Notes under the pieces: model-generated
What the model was told of the DNA's origin: nothing
Databases searched by the model: none
What the model saw: the letters and a program-made list of their open reading frames with translations, nothing else
Made by a program: the position numbers and the translations under genes
In this document: piece by piece, positions 53,867-61,752 of the stretch
Numbering within the stretch: position 1 is the first letter of the stretch
Layout: every line of letters starts with the position of its first letter
Assembly: GCA_019187225.1 (NCBI GenBank)
Contig: JABAQQ010000018.1
Location: forward strand, 1 to 64,000
Direction of reading: 5' to 3'
Source of the DNA: Saprospiraceae bacterium
GTDB taxonomy: Bacteria > Bacteroidota > Bacteroidia > Chitinophagales > Saprospiraceae
Length of the DNA stretch: 64,000 nt

Positions 53867-54223
53867 ATGAAATATTCTGGTTTTCAAACAACATTATGTC
53901 ACCTTTGCTTCCTGTCGCTCGTGTTTGCCGCATGTAAAAAACCCGTGAATCCCTGCATCCCGTTATTGCAACAACGCGACAGCGCCCTCATACAACGTGC
54001 TGACAGCCTGATGCTTCGCCGCAATGAAATGACGCTTGTCCCCTACCGCACCGCATTGGAACAACTGCGTGCCGAAGAAAAACAACTGTTCGCTGAAGTG
54101 GATAACTGCGACTTTGGAAAGGACTTGCAGGCCTGGAACTACTGGTATCGCGGGCGGCTGAAATTTCCAAGTAAAATTGAGCAGGAATTGCAGCGTCTCG
54201 AACGGGATTCGGCGGGAAAATGA
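53867..54223 (+). CDS. Small lipoprotein of unknown function
   Basis: The start at 53867 gives MKYSGFQTTLCHLCFLSLVFAAC, a lipoprotein signal with its cysteine at 23, and 118 residues. The mature part is mostly helical and charged (LIQRADSLMLRRNEMTLVPY, ALEQLRAEEKQLFAEVDNC). Upstream in-frame codons overlap the thrA promoter region and are unlikely. The gene is divergent from thrA. The family is unknown to me. Confidence 0.6.
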   Translation: MKYSGFQTTLCHLCFLSLVFAACKKPVNPCIPLLQQRDSALIQRADSLMLRRNEMTLVPYRTALEQLRAEEKQLFAEVDNCDFGKDLQAWNYWYRGRLKFPSKIEQELQRLERDSAGK

Positions 54224-54300
54224 ATGGACGAGCGTCTTCGGTGGAGCTACGACAGATATAATGCCGGGCTATACCCGCCTTCGCAAAGGCTACGGCGGGT

Positions 54301-54338
54301 AAAAAAGGGGCTGCAAGACAGAAAGCGCTTGCAGCCCC
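54301..54338 (-). terminator. Intrinsic terminator after the tRNA-like gene
   Basis: Read on the minus strand, GGGGCTGCAAG and CTTGCAGCCCC form a perfect 11-bp stem around a 10-nt loop, followed by a run of six T. It lies 25 bp after the 3' end of the tRNA-like gene. Confidence 0.85.
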
Positions 54339-54363
54339 GGCAATGGCTTGTTGTTTAAGCGGC

Positions 54364-54480
54364 TGTGAAGGGAGGATTCGAACCTCCACGGGGCGATTGG
54401 ATCCCGTTTTACCGGAACTTTGTTTCGTGCTCCCCACCCCCGGGACAGGAGGGCATGGCTGCCAATTTCAACACCTCACA
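54364..54480 (-). tRNA. Class-II tRNA-like gene with unusual variable region (anticodon apparently GUC)
   Basis: Read on the minus strand, TGTGAGG at the 5' end pairs with CTTCACA at the 3' end (7 bp). GGAGG-TTCGAAT-CCTCC is a perfect T arm, and the D loop has the AATTGG of leucine-type tRNAs. CCCTC-CTGTCCC-GGGGG forms a 5-bp anticodon arm whose triplet would be GTC. Between it and the T stem lie about 49 nt that fold as a GGGG/CCCC stem with an inner TTCCG/CGGGA hairpin; normal class-II variable arms are up to about 24 nt. The base after the acceptor is G and no CCA is encoded. A promoter upstream and a terminator 25 bp downstream suggest that it is transcribed. It could be a diverged Leu/Ser tRNA, a pseudogene or a new tRNA-like RNA. 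Confidence 0.6.
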
Positions 54481-54488
54481 GTAATCAG

Positions 54489-54625
54489 GATATCGGGATA
54501 TTGAGATATTTGGATATTATTTCCGACGATCGGGAAACTATGGAATAATATCCCAATATCCCAATATCTCAATATCTCAATATCTCAATATCTCAATATC
54601 TCAATATCCCAATATCTCAATATCA
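54489..54625. repeat. Inverted array of 8-bp tandem repeats (AATATCYC)
   Basis: About ten units of AATATCYC run from 54544 to 54625. About four degenerate units of the inverted sequence lie at 54489-54520, separated by a centre of about 23 bp with a small dyad (TTCCGACGATCGGGAA). The whole can fold into a long AT-rich hairpin. It lies between the tRNA-like gene and its putative promoter, in the 653-bp space 54224-54876 that has no protein gene. Confidence 0.8.
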
Positions 54626-54698
54626 ATCAACTTCATACGTGTACTTCGTTTGCTTTTTGTTCTTCGTTTTCCTTATCGCTTTCGCGCCTTGGATGTTA

Positions 54699-54731
54699 CA
54701 AAGGTAGATGAATTGGATTTTTTCTTGCAAA
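54699..54731 (-). promoter_or_regulatory. TTTG/TACCTTTG promoter upstream of the tRNA-like gene
   Basis: On the minus strand, TTTG (54728-54731) and TACCTTTG (54699-54706) are 21 nt apart, a near-ideal Bacteroidota primary promoter. Transcription would start near 54690 and run through the octamer array and tRNA-like gene to the terminator at 54301, giving a transcript of roughly 385 nt. Confidence 0.6.
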
Positions 54732-54876
54732 TTTTGCAACGATTATTTTTAAAATTTACATATTTAACAATAATAGCGCAATTTATATTTTGAATCGAAA
54801 AAATAAGCTCGTTTTTGCCTGCGATTTTTTTCAAGTTGACAACAATGCTTTCGCTCTGCCGTTGAAGCGGTTGAAT

Positions 54877-55524
54877 ATGATGATCTCGACTGACACTTTT
54901 ATTGAGGAACTTCGCGAACGCCTCGCCCGCCCGCTGCCGGGTATGGAGGCGCAATATAAAATGGCCTTTGCCCGCCGCGCCGAAGAACTGCGCCGCAACC
55001 CCGTTCCTCCTCCTGACGCGCGGGTGGCCTGCGTGCTCAACCTGCTGCACCGGCACGAAGGCCACTGGCGCACGGTATTGATCCAGCGCACGGAAAATCC
55101 CCGCGACCGCCACAGCGGTCAGGTGAGTTTTCCCGGAGGCCGGTATGAGGAAAGGGATGGCGATCTGGTGAATGTGGCGCTGCGCGAAACGCACGAAGAG
55201 GTAGGGGTCTCTCCTTTGGAAGTAGAAGTGCTGGGGCGCCTGACGGAGTTGTACATCCCCGTGAGCAATTTTGTGGTGTATCCTTTTGTGGGTGTATTGC
55301 ACGGTCCGCCGGATTTCAGTCCGCAGGCCGGCGAAGTGGAGAGCGTTCTCACGCCGCCCCTGACACTTTTTGTGCAGCCGGAGAATCGCAAAATGACCGA
55401 TCTGATGTTGGCGCAGGGCATTACCTTAAAAGGCGTGCCGTATTTCGACGTAGAAGGCCGCACGGTGTGGGGCGCCACTGCCATGATCCTGAGCGAATTT
55501 CTGGAAGTGATGGCGGGGCAGTAA
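54877..55524 (+). CDS. Nudix hydrolase, CoA pyrophosphatase-like
   Basis: The 215 residues contain a full Nudix box (GGRYEERDGDLVNVALRETH, then EEVGV), preceded by RHSGQVSFPGG, the extension typical of the CoA/acyl-CoA diphosphatases (NudL/NUDT7-8 type). These enzymes cleave CoA to 4'-phosphopantetheine and 3',5'-ADP. The start at 54877 (MMISTDTFIEELRE) is chosen over an upstream TTG at 54790 because the extra residues lack family resemblance; the ATG at 54880 is equally possible. It converges on the thioredoxin-like T9SS gene. Confidence 0.86.
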   Translation: MMISTDTFIEELRERLARPLPGMEAQYKMAFARRAEELRRNPVPPPDARVACVLNLLHRHEGHWRTVLIQRTENPRDRHSGQVSFPGGRYEERDGDLVNVALRETHEEVGVSPLEVEVLGRLTELYIPVSNFVVYPFVGVLHGPPDFSPQAGEVESVLTPPLTLFVQPENRKMTDLMLAQGITLKGVPYFDVEGRTVWGATAMILSEFLEVMAGQ

Positions 55525-55555
55525 TGCACACTCACCGTTTCAGGCATCTTGCGGG

Positions 55556-57085
55556 TTATTTTACCCAGAACCACTTCACCACGATCTCTTCTCCCACCTG
55601 AAAACGCAAAAAATAGGCGCCCGAAGGGCAGTTGTCGAGGGGTACTTTCCAGGTGTGTTCGCCACTTTCAAGTTGTCGGGCGGGATATTGCCGGGCGGTT
55701 TGGCCGAGTGCATTGAAAACGGAAGCCGAAATGAAGGATGGTTCCGCAAGGGTAAAACCGAGATTCAGGAAACCGGAGGCGGGAACAGGCGAAAGCAGGA
55801 GGTTCAACGCGGTATGCTGATCCGGGTCAAAAATCCCTGTTGTGCTTTTTATACGGAAACCCCGGTGTTCCAGGGCGCCGAATTCGCCGCCGTTGAGCAC
55901 CGGCACCACCGGGTTGCTGCTGTTGAAAAGTTTGTAATATCCGTTGCCGTAGTCGCAGCACATGCCGTCGCCATAGGCATCCACCAGCAAAAGGGAATAA
56001 CAGCCATCGCCGGGCAAAGCCAGCGTTTTATTGATCAATACATTGTTGGCATAAGCACCCGGGCCGGGCAGGATATTGCCGAAAACGCCGCCTCCATCGG
56101 GCCCCACGTTGGAATTACCACCGTGATACAACACATTGTCCTGCCCGTCGCGCAGTTCCCAGTAAGTTTCTGCGCCATAATCGTCCGTTTTGATTTTCAG
56201 CAGGATTTGTGTGGTACTGAACTCAGCTGCGGCCGTGAAATGATCGTTGTGTACGTTGTCGGAAAAATCTTCATCGCCGGGGTTATTGTTGACCGAAGTG
56301 AGTGTTGTCTTCAGCGTACCGGGACTATCGAGGATCAAGGAGTCAAATGTGATCGGAACCTCGCCGTAAAGGGGAAGGTTGCCGTACCATTCCTTCGTTT
56401 GTTGCAATTCACTGTTCCATTGCAGGGTAAAGGTGGCTGAAGTGAGCGGGTTGGAGCCGAGGTTGACCAACGAAAACGAAGGCTTCACATTCAATCCGTC
56501 GCAAATTTCGCGCTGTTCCGTGCCTGCGCTGAAATCAAAAATACCCGCGTTGTTAACGCCGGAAGCGACCGGACAGGCGGAGGCCTTTTCCCAAAGTCCG
56601 GCGGCGTTCAATTGTCCTATCTGGTAAGTTTTTTTATTGGGACATACGACATACAGGGTGGGAAAATAGCTCACCTGAAAACTGTCGGCGATAGCGGCAT
56701 TGTCGAAGTAGGGGTAGGTGGTTCCGTTCAACCAGTTGCCAGGGGTAAAATTATTGCAGCCGGGAGGTCCGCTCAGGCAATCGGTGTTGGTCGCCGGGTC
56801 TCCTTCCACAAACAGTACCTGTAATGTATTATCCCCTTCGGGCCCGTGCGCTTCATAGAGTTCCTGCATGGCGTGGCTGTTGTGGTAGGCCCAACAGGGC
56901 GGGCACCAGGTGGCGCTGATTTCGAGCACGACGATTTTGCCCTGATCGAGCAGGTCGTACAGATGCCAGGTCTGGCCGCTGATGTCCTGGGCAATAAAGT
57001 CCGGCGCAACGGCGCCTGCCGGCAATTGAGCCGGGATCCGAACCGCCAGGGCAAGGAAAAGCAAAAGCGCCGAATATTTTTTCAT
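55556..57085 (-). CDS. Thioredoxin-like secreted protein with T9SS sorting domain
   Basis: The 509 residues begin with a signal peptide (MKKYSALLLFLALAVRIPAQ). A TlpA/AhpC-like thioredoxin domain (about 25-180) carries the redox motif WCPPCW in VVLEISATWCPPCWAYHN. A beta-sandwich region of unknown role follows (about 190-420; DDYGAETYWELRDGQDNVLY), then a type A T9SS sorting domain (LNLLLSPVPASGFLNLGFTL to VVKWFWVK). This combination is recurrent in Saprospiria-like genomes. The protein is expected on the surface or outside the cell, where a reductive role is unproven. Confidence 0.86.
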   Translation of the reverse strand: MKKYSALLLFLALAVRIPAQLPAGAVAPDFIAQDISGQTWHLYDLLDQGKIVVLEISATWCPPCWAYHNSHAMQELYEAHGPEGDNTLQVLFVEGDPATNTDCLSGPPGCNNFTPGNWLNGTTYPYFDNAAIADSFQVSYFPTLYVVCPNKKTYQIGQLNAAGLWEKASACPVASGVNNAGIFDFSAGTEQREICDGLNVKPSFSLVNLGSNPLTSATFTLQWNSELQQTKEWYGNLPLYGEVPITFDSLILDSPGTLKTTLTSVNNNPGDEDFSDNVHNDHFTAAAEFSTTQILLKIKTDDYGAETYWELRDGQDNVLYHGGNSNVGPDGGGVFGNILPGPGAYANNVLINKTLALPGDGCYSLLLVDAYGDGMCCDYGNGYYKLFNSSNPVVPVLNGGEFGALEHRGFRIKSTTGIFDPDQHTALNLLLSPVPASGFLNLGFTLAEPSFISASVFNALGQTARQYPARQLESGEHTWKVPLDNCPSGAYFLRFQVGEEIVVKWFWVK

Positions 57086-57169
57086 GGTTATTTTGCTATA
57101 ATTGTCCGTTTCCTGATAAAATCAGGCATTAGCAGAACAAAAATAGGCAAGGGTTCGGGCGTTGCGACG

Positions 57170-57177
57170 TACCTTTG
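57170..57177 (+). promoter_or_regulatory. -7 promoter element before the T9SS gene at 57219
   Basis: TACCTTTG matches TAnnTTTG and lies 41 bp before the ATG. A -33 TTTG is not obvious. Confidence 0.4.
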
Positions 57178-57218
57178 CCAAAATTTTGTCAAACCTGCCA
57201 ACCAACGACAATTTGCTT

Positions 57219-57896
57219 ATGAAGAACTTGCTTTTACTCGCCTTTGCCTTTTTTGCCGCTTCGGCCTCCGCCCAGGCAACTTTCAACCTCTACCCGGATA
57301 CCGTCTCGGTCACCGTTGACCTGGGAGCAGAAGAAATAGGCGCTTACAACAACATCACCAACCTTACGGGCAGCGATATTGTTATCAGATGGGAAAGAAC
57401 GATCAATATAATTGACCCGGATACCCTGTTTACGCGTGTCTGCGACCCCATCCAGTGCTATGCAGAATTCGTTGATACCAAAACATTTACGCTGCCAGCT
57501 AACTCAACGGCGCCAATGAGCGTTCACCTGTACAAGGCCCAGGGCCAGAACGCAAGCGCTTTTGTACAATTGAAATACACGGACCTGGCACAACCCGATG
57601 CCCACCAATATTCGTATTACATTTTCAATTCCGCGCCTTCCGGCACCAATGATGTTTTACCCGCTGCCAATGTAAAACTCTACCCGAACCCGGTGGTGGA
57701 ATCGTTCTCGCTCGACAATGCCGGCGAAGTGAGCCGCATCCGTGTGTTTTCGACCGATGGTCGGCAGGTAGCTGTTTTCAACGCCTCTGCAGGCCAGACT
57801 TACTCCCTTGCCAGCCAAGCCGCCGGGACGTATGTTGTGGCATTGGAAAGCAAATCCGGAAAAATATTCCAAGCCATTGGGATCAGAAAGAATTGA
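57219..57896 (+). CDS. Small secreted protein with T9SS sorting domain
   Basis: The start at 57219 gives a signal peptide (MKNLLLLAFAFFAASASAQ) and 225 residues. The N-terminal 120 residues form an unassigned beta-domain (NLYPDTVSVTVDLGAEEIGA), possibly Ig-like. From about 145 (VKLYPNPVVESFSLDNAGEV to FQAIGIRKN) there is a compact type A sorting domain. It is divergent from the thioredoxin-like gene. Its function is unknown beyond export by T9SS. Confidence 0.8.
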   Translation: MKNLLLLAFAFFAASASAQATFNLYPDTVSVTVDLGAEEIGAYNNITNLTGSDIVIRWERTINIIDPDTLFTRVCDPIQCYAEFVDTKTFTLPANSTAPMSVHLYKAQGQNASAFVQLKYTDLAQPDAHQYSYYIFNSAPSGTNDVLPAANVKLYPNPVVESFSLDNAGEVSRIRVFSTDGRQVAVFNASAGQTYSLASQAAGTYVVALESKSGKIFQAIGIRKN

Positions 57897-58086
57897 TTTT
57901 CAGATATTACGCAATTGAATCGAGCCCCTTGCATTGATTTGCAGGAGGCTCGTTTTGTTCTTTCAACTGATTTCAACCTGCTTGCTTTGTAAAGGCGGTT
58001 TCCAGATCCGGCGCATTTCCTTTGGCACCTGTTCAGCCGTGTTCAAATAAATCCTGAAGTTTAGCGCTGCTAAAATTCATTGCATC

Positions 58087-58842
58087 ATGACATTTCTGAC
58101 CTGGCTTTTTCCCTTCCGGCGAGAGGCGCCTGCCGAAGAGAAATTCACCCAACTCAAATCGGAGTTGATCTTAAAGACCATCGAACGGCTGGAACAACGC
58201 ATCAGCGAGCGTTTCCCCGATTCTGGTTTGTCGAGGGTGTGCGCCGAATTCCGGGTGTTGGCGTATGAATCGGAGGCGCTTGCACGCAAATTGGGGCCGC
58301 CCATCTGGCCCGTGCGCATCGCGGCCTTTGCATCGGCTTTGATGCTGATAGGTCTGGTGATGTGGGCGCTCGCACAGTTGGTCAGTCATTTTTCGTTCGA
58401 TGCAGAAGGGATACACGAGCTCCTCCAATCCACCGAATCAGCCATCAACGAACTGATATTTCTCGGCCTCGCACTTTTTTTCCTCATCGGGTTCGAAACA
58501 CGCATCAAACGCAGGGCTGCATTGGAAGCCTTGCACCGGTTGCGCAGCATCGCCCACGTGGTGGATATGCACCAGCTGACCAAAGATCCGGCTTACCTGT
58601 TGGGAGCATTTACGGAGACCCAGGCATCGCCGGAGCGCACCCTCACCCGCCATCAGCTCACCCGTTACCTGGATTATTGCTCGGAAATGCTGGCCCTCGA
58701 CAGCAAGGTCGCTGCCCTGTTCGCTCAAAACATGGATGACCCCGTCGTACTGGAAAGCGTCAACGACCTTGAAACACTCACGCAAGGCATGGCCGCCAAG
58801 ATCTGGCAGAAGATCATGATCCTCGATTTGTCGGATGAATAG
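58087..58842 (+). CDS. Two-helix membrane protein of unknown function
   Basis: The 251 residues have a basic, helical N-terminus (LKSELILKTIERLEQRISER), two hydrophobic helices (IAAFASALMLIGLVMWALAQ; LIFLGLALFFLIGFE) separated by about 25 residues, and a helical cytoplasmic C-terminus (EALHRLRSIAHVVDMHQLTK, LTRYLDYCSEMLALDSKVAA). The family is not known to me. It stands alone; the 190 bp before it hold nothing I recognise. Confidence 0.65.
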   Translation: MTFLTWLFPFRREAPAEEKFTQLKSELILKTIERLEQRISERFPDSGLSRVCAEFRVLAYESEALARKLGPPIWPVRIAAFASALMLIGLVMWALAQLVSHFSFDAEGIHELLQSTESAINELIFLGLALFFLIGFETRIKRRAALEALHRLRSIAHVVDMHQLTKDPAYLLGAFTETQASPERTLTRHQLTRYLDYCSEMLALDSKVAALFAQNMDDPVVLESVNDLETLTQGMAAKIWQKIMILDLSDE

Positions 58843-59051
58843 CCATTAAATGTTAAATCCTGCCGTTGGCTCAATAAATACCGACAGATTCTCTTTTTTT
58901 GCATTTCCATTTTTGAAATACCTCCCAATTCAACCAACAATTAAAAGTCAATTTTAATACGGTTCTGGCGGGCATCTGACAGAAAAATTTGTATCAAATG
59001 GCTTGTTATTTGCCCTATTAACCGCAAAAAGTTGATTTTTCGAAAAAAAAC

Positions 59052-59081
59052 TTGACAGATTCCGACACTTCGCTACATTTG
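59052..59081 (+). promoter_or_regulatory. TTGACA/TACATTTG promoter of the M23 peptidase gene
   Basis: TTGACA (59052-59057) and TACATTTG (59074-59081) are 16 nt apart and fit the -33/-7 pattern. The leader to the ATG at 59275 would be about 185 nt and contains the near-repeat AACCAGGAGC twice (about 59099 and 59130). Nothing else is seen in the 432-bp gap 58843-59274. Confidence 0.6.
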
Positions 59082-59274
59082 TGCGCCTCTCCCACTGTAA
59101 CCAGGAGCCGAATTACCCGACTCTAACAACCAGGAGCATCACCGGCGCACGACGTTTTTCCTCCCCTTTTGAAAACTGAATGTTTTAATCTGTCACCCCT
59201 CAACGTCCGCCGAACTGATTTGCAAAACACCGAGGCAATGCAATCGCTTGATACGCCTGGTAAACTCTAAATGT

Positions 59275-60258
59275 ATGGGCAGGAAAGAAAAGTTTGTTTA
59301 CAACATCCACACTTTAACCTACGAGAAAGTTGTAATCCCTATTAAAACCCGCATCTGGCAAGCCTTCGGATTCTTTTCCGTCGTACTCGTTACCTCCTTT
59401 GCCTTACTTGCCGTGCTCTACACCCTCTTCCCTTCTCCGCGTGAAAAAGAGCTCATGCGGGAAATAGAGCAGATGGAATACAAATACAGCCAGTTAGACG
59501 GTCAGTTGGACATCATGTCCAAAGTATTGGGCAACATCCAGCAGCGCGACGCCAACGTACACCGCGCCGTGTTCGGCATGGATCCGATTGACCACGATGT
59601 ATGGGAAGCCGGTACCGGTGGCCACGAAGCCCACCCGGAACTCACCGCCTTCAAGTACGGCGGCAAAACTGTCGCTAAAACGCTGGAGAAAGTGGACATG
59701 CTCAGCCGCCAACTGGCACTCCAGAGCAAATCGCTCGATACCATCCAGGACCTGGCCAATAACCAGCAGCAAATGCTGGCCTCCCTTCCCAGCGTCAAAC
59801 CCGTGCGCGAAGACAAACTGCAAAAGAGCATCGGTACGCTTTCCGGCTTCGGATACCGGGTACACCCGGTGTATAAGATCAGGAAATTCCACGCTGGTCT
59901 CGACTTCCCCGCGCGCGTCGGCACGGCCATCCAGGCTTCCGGCGACGGAACGGTGGTGGAAGCAGGCTGGCACTCCGGCTACGGCAACTGCGTCAAGATC
60001 CGCCACGGTTACGGCTACGAAACCCTCTACGGCCACATGAACAAACTCGTGGTACGCACAGGAGAACGCGTAAAAAAAGGCCAAAAGATCGGGGAGGTGG
60101 GCGATACGGGCCTTTCCACGGCACCGCACCTGCACTACGAAGTGCATTACAAAGGCAACCCGATCAACCCGATCAACTTTTGCATGGACAACCTGACGCC
60201 GAAAGAATACCAGCAAATGGTGAATCAGGCGAACAGCGCCAACCAGTCGCTGGATTGA
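59275..60258 (+). CDS. M23 family metallopeptidase, membrane-anchored
   Basis: The 327 residues have one N-terminal membrane helix (IWQAFGFFSVVLVTSFALLA, about 27-46), a coiled-coil-like stalk (REKELMREIEQMEYKYSQLD) and a C-terminal LytM/M23 domain with FHAGLDFPA (H-x3-D) and the APHLHYEVHYKGNPINP motif (HLH). All zinc ligands appear intact, so it may be an active cell-wall endopeptidase, or an envelope regulator. The start at 59275 is an ATG; an earlier TTG is less likely. A terminator follows at 60384. Confidence 0.9.
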   Translation: MGRKEKFVYNIHTLTYEKVVIPIKTRIWQAFGFFSVVLVTSFALLAVLYTLFPSPREKELMREIEQMEYKYSQLDGQLDIMSKVLGNIQQRDANVHRAVFGMDPIDHDVWEAGTGGHEAHPELTAFKYGGKTVAKTLEKVDMLSRQLALQSKSLDTIQDLANNQQQMLASLPSVKPVREDKLQKSIGTLSGFGYRVHPVYKIRKFHAGLDFPARVGTAIQASGDGTVVEAGWHSGYGNCVKIRHGYGYETLYGHMNKLVVRTGERVKKGQKIGEVGDTGLSTAPHLHYEVHYKGNPINPINFCMDNLTPKEYQQMVNQANSANQSLD

Positions 60259-60259
60259 G

Positions 60260-60319
60260 TGATGGTTTGATGGTTTGAATAAGACTCTACAGACAAACCA
60301 TCAAACTATCAAACCATCA
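60260..60319. repeat. Inverted array of 8-bp repeats (TGATGGTT / CAAACCAT)
   Basis: TGATGGTT-TGATGGTT-TGA (60260-60278) and CAAACCAT-CAAACTAT-CAAACCAT-CA (60294-60319) are inverted 8-bp repeats around a 15-nt centre. The left arm starts right at the stop of the M23 gene. The architecture copies that of 54489-54625 with an unrelated octamer. Confidence 0.75.
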
Positions 60320-60383
60320 TTATGGAAAACACTATGAACGATAGCTGCTGTCGTTTCAGGCAGGAGCAATAAACAGCAGGAAG

Positions 60384-60406
60384 GGGCGCCCGCAAAGCGC
60401 CCTTTT
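60384..60406 (+). terminator. Terminator-like hairpin after the M23 gene
   Basis: GGGCGC (60384-60389) and GCGCCC (60397-60402) pair around a 7-nt loop and are followed by TTTTCTTATTT. The convergent gene on the minus strand stops at 60408. Confidence 0.6.
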
Positions 60407-60407
60407 C

Positions 60408-60914
60408 TTATTTCAGCACTTTCGTCCAAACCAAAACACTGACCGCCAGCATATACAGCGCCGAACCCGCGAAAATGGGCTGTTTGGCCGTTTCCAGAAA
60501 TAAAAACCAGGATTTCAGGGTATCATTTCCCCGGCCGAGGGCGAATTGCCACATACAGTAATTCTCCGACATGTCCAGCGCCAGTTGCACCAAAGACAAC
60601 CACGCCAGCACAATGCCCAAGCTGTACCAAAGCGACCCTGTTTTAAATCGCCCTGCCGCCCAGACGCAACAAACGGTAAAAAAGAGGGTGTAAGCCGCCA
60701 TGAACAGGTAGTCGAAGCCTGCCCAAAAACCCAAGGCGCCTTCCTGGCCGGGCAGCATGGCGAGAATGACATCGGGGGATAGGTTCCTGCGGGGCATGGA
60801 AAGGAATCGCACAGCACTGAACAATGCCAGTACAACCCAGAAGAATACTCTCGACCAGCGGAGGAGGAGGAGGAAGGTTTCCGGCTGCAACTTTTGAAAG
60901 GGGTGGTGGAGCAT
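60408..60914 (-). CDS. Four-helix membrane protein of unknown function
   Basis: The 168 residues carry about four hydrophobic segments (WSRVFFWVVLALFSAVRFL, YLFMAAYTLFFTVCCVWAA, LWYSLGIVLAWLSLVQLALD, FAGSALYMLAVSVLVWTKVL). A polar loop ENYCMWQFALGRGND lies after the third. Nothing links it to a known family. It is convergent with the M23 gene. The 348-bp region upstream (60915-61262) contains a 32-bp palindrome but no gene. Confidence 0.6.
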   Translation of the reverse strand: MLHHPFQKLQPETFLLLLRWSRVFFWVVLALFSAVRFLSMPRRNLSPDVILAMLPGQEGALGFWAGFDYLFMAAYTLFFTVCCVWAAGRFKTGSLWYSLGIVLAWLSLVQLALDMSENYCMWQFALGRGNDTLKSWFLFLETAKQPIFAGSALYMLAVSVLVWTKVLK

Positions 60915-61152
60915 GATTTACGGCTGCAATAAATTAGGAAACACTTTAAATTTCATGAGCAATATCCATATTTTTGAGCCGCTGCCAAAAAATATCCGTG
61001 TTCCGCCCGCGGAATTTTGCGCAAACTTGCTGAATTTTTTGGAAAAGTTGACCTCATCAGTGGTTGTCTCTTCTGACAAAACAGAAAGGTTGAATGCCGG
61101 TACCCAGCGGTAAACTGGTGGAAAGTTTGCTCATTCATTAATGAAATATATA

Positions 61153-61184
61153 CAATTTTGATTACAAATTTGTAGTCAAAATTG
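61153..61184. promoter_or_regulatory. 32-bp near-perfect palindrome upstream of the restriction-modification genes
   Basis: CAATTTTGATTACAAA (61153-61168) and TTTGTAGTCAAAATTG (61169-61184) are complementary except for one pair. The axis lies about 95 bp before the endonuclease ATG. It could be an operator for a controller protein or for autoregulation by the methyltransferase. No separate controller gene is visible. Confidence 0.6.
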
Positions 61185-61262
61185 CAGTAAATATAGCTGG
61201 GCGTCATATAAAGGAAAAAAATTGAGAAGCCTCAACACTTTTTAATATTACTTAACAGAAAA

Positions 61263-61748
61263 ATGGATGATTATAGAGCAATAGAAGTTGAAATAGCAAA
61301 AAGGCACGGAGCCAGCGCCAAGGGGTCTAGAAAATCAATTGGTGATTTTTTGCTGAATGGCAATATTCATCAACCAGTGAACGTAAAAAGTAACAACTTA
61401 GCTAAGACTAATTATTCGCCAAATATTATTTCAGCAAAAAGGCTCATCAAGTGGCTGCAAAAAGATGGCAATGAGCTATATTTTATTTTTGTAGATTACA
61501 AAAAGACAGAAAAAGGCATTGAAATTGTCAAGGATTCTGGCTTAGTGCCCGTTCACAACTTAAGTTGGAATTGCCTCACTATAGAAGCTCAAGGTTGGGG
61601 TGTAATACAAATGTACAAGCCTTTTGAAATAGATAAAGATCAAGACTTAAAAGGATTTTTTCGAGGAATGAAGAATGCTTACGATATTTATATGGATAAG
61701 GAAACCAAAAAAATGGCCAAAATCAGAGAAATGATAAAAGACTTTTAA
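61263..61748 (+). CDS. Putative type II restriction endonuclease
   Basis: The 161 residues form a small protein whose order fits PD-(D/E)XK endonucleases: an N-terminal helix with Glu (AIEVEIAKRHGASAKGS), a possible catalytic stretch GDFLLNGNIHQPVNVKSNN (Asp, then N-V-K in place of E-x-K), and a core strand LYFIFVDYKK. The assignment rests mainly on context: an adenine methyltransferase begins 4 bp after its stop, and both genes are far more AT-rich than their surroundings. The catalytic centre is my reading and not certain. The pair looks horizontally acquired between a membrane-protein gene and lepA. Confidence 0.62.
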   Translation: MDDYRAIEVEIAKRHGASAKGSRKSIGDFLLNGNIHQPVNVKSNNLAKTNYSPNIISAKRLIKWLQKDGNELYFIFVDYKKTEKGIEIVKDSGLVPVHNLSWNCLTIEAQGWGVIQMYKPFEIDKDQDLKGFFRGMKNAYDIYMDKETKKMAKIREMIKDF

Positions 61749-61752
61749 AATT

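Noticed and set aside
54364-54480. Ordinary tRNA-Asp because of the GUC triplet
   Set aside because: tRNA-Asp is class I with a short variable loop; the long variable region, leucine-like D loop and other features do not fit.
54544-54625. CRISPR-like array
   Set aside because: Units are 8 bp and contiguous, with no spacers and no cas genes; this is a simple tandem repeat.
54301-54706. tmRNA, since the transcript is about 385 nt and ends in a T arm
   Set aside because: The acceptor pairing is local within 117 nt, no alanine-tag reading frame is seen, and the 5' end of the transcript does not pair with the 3' end.
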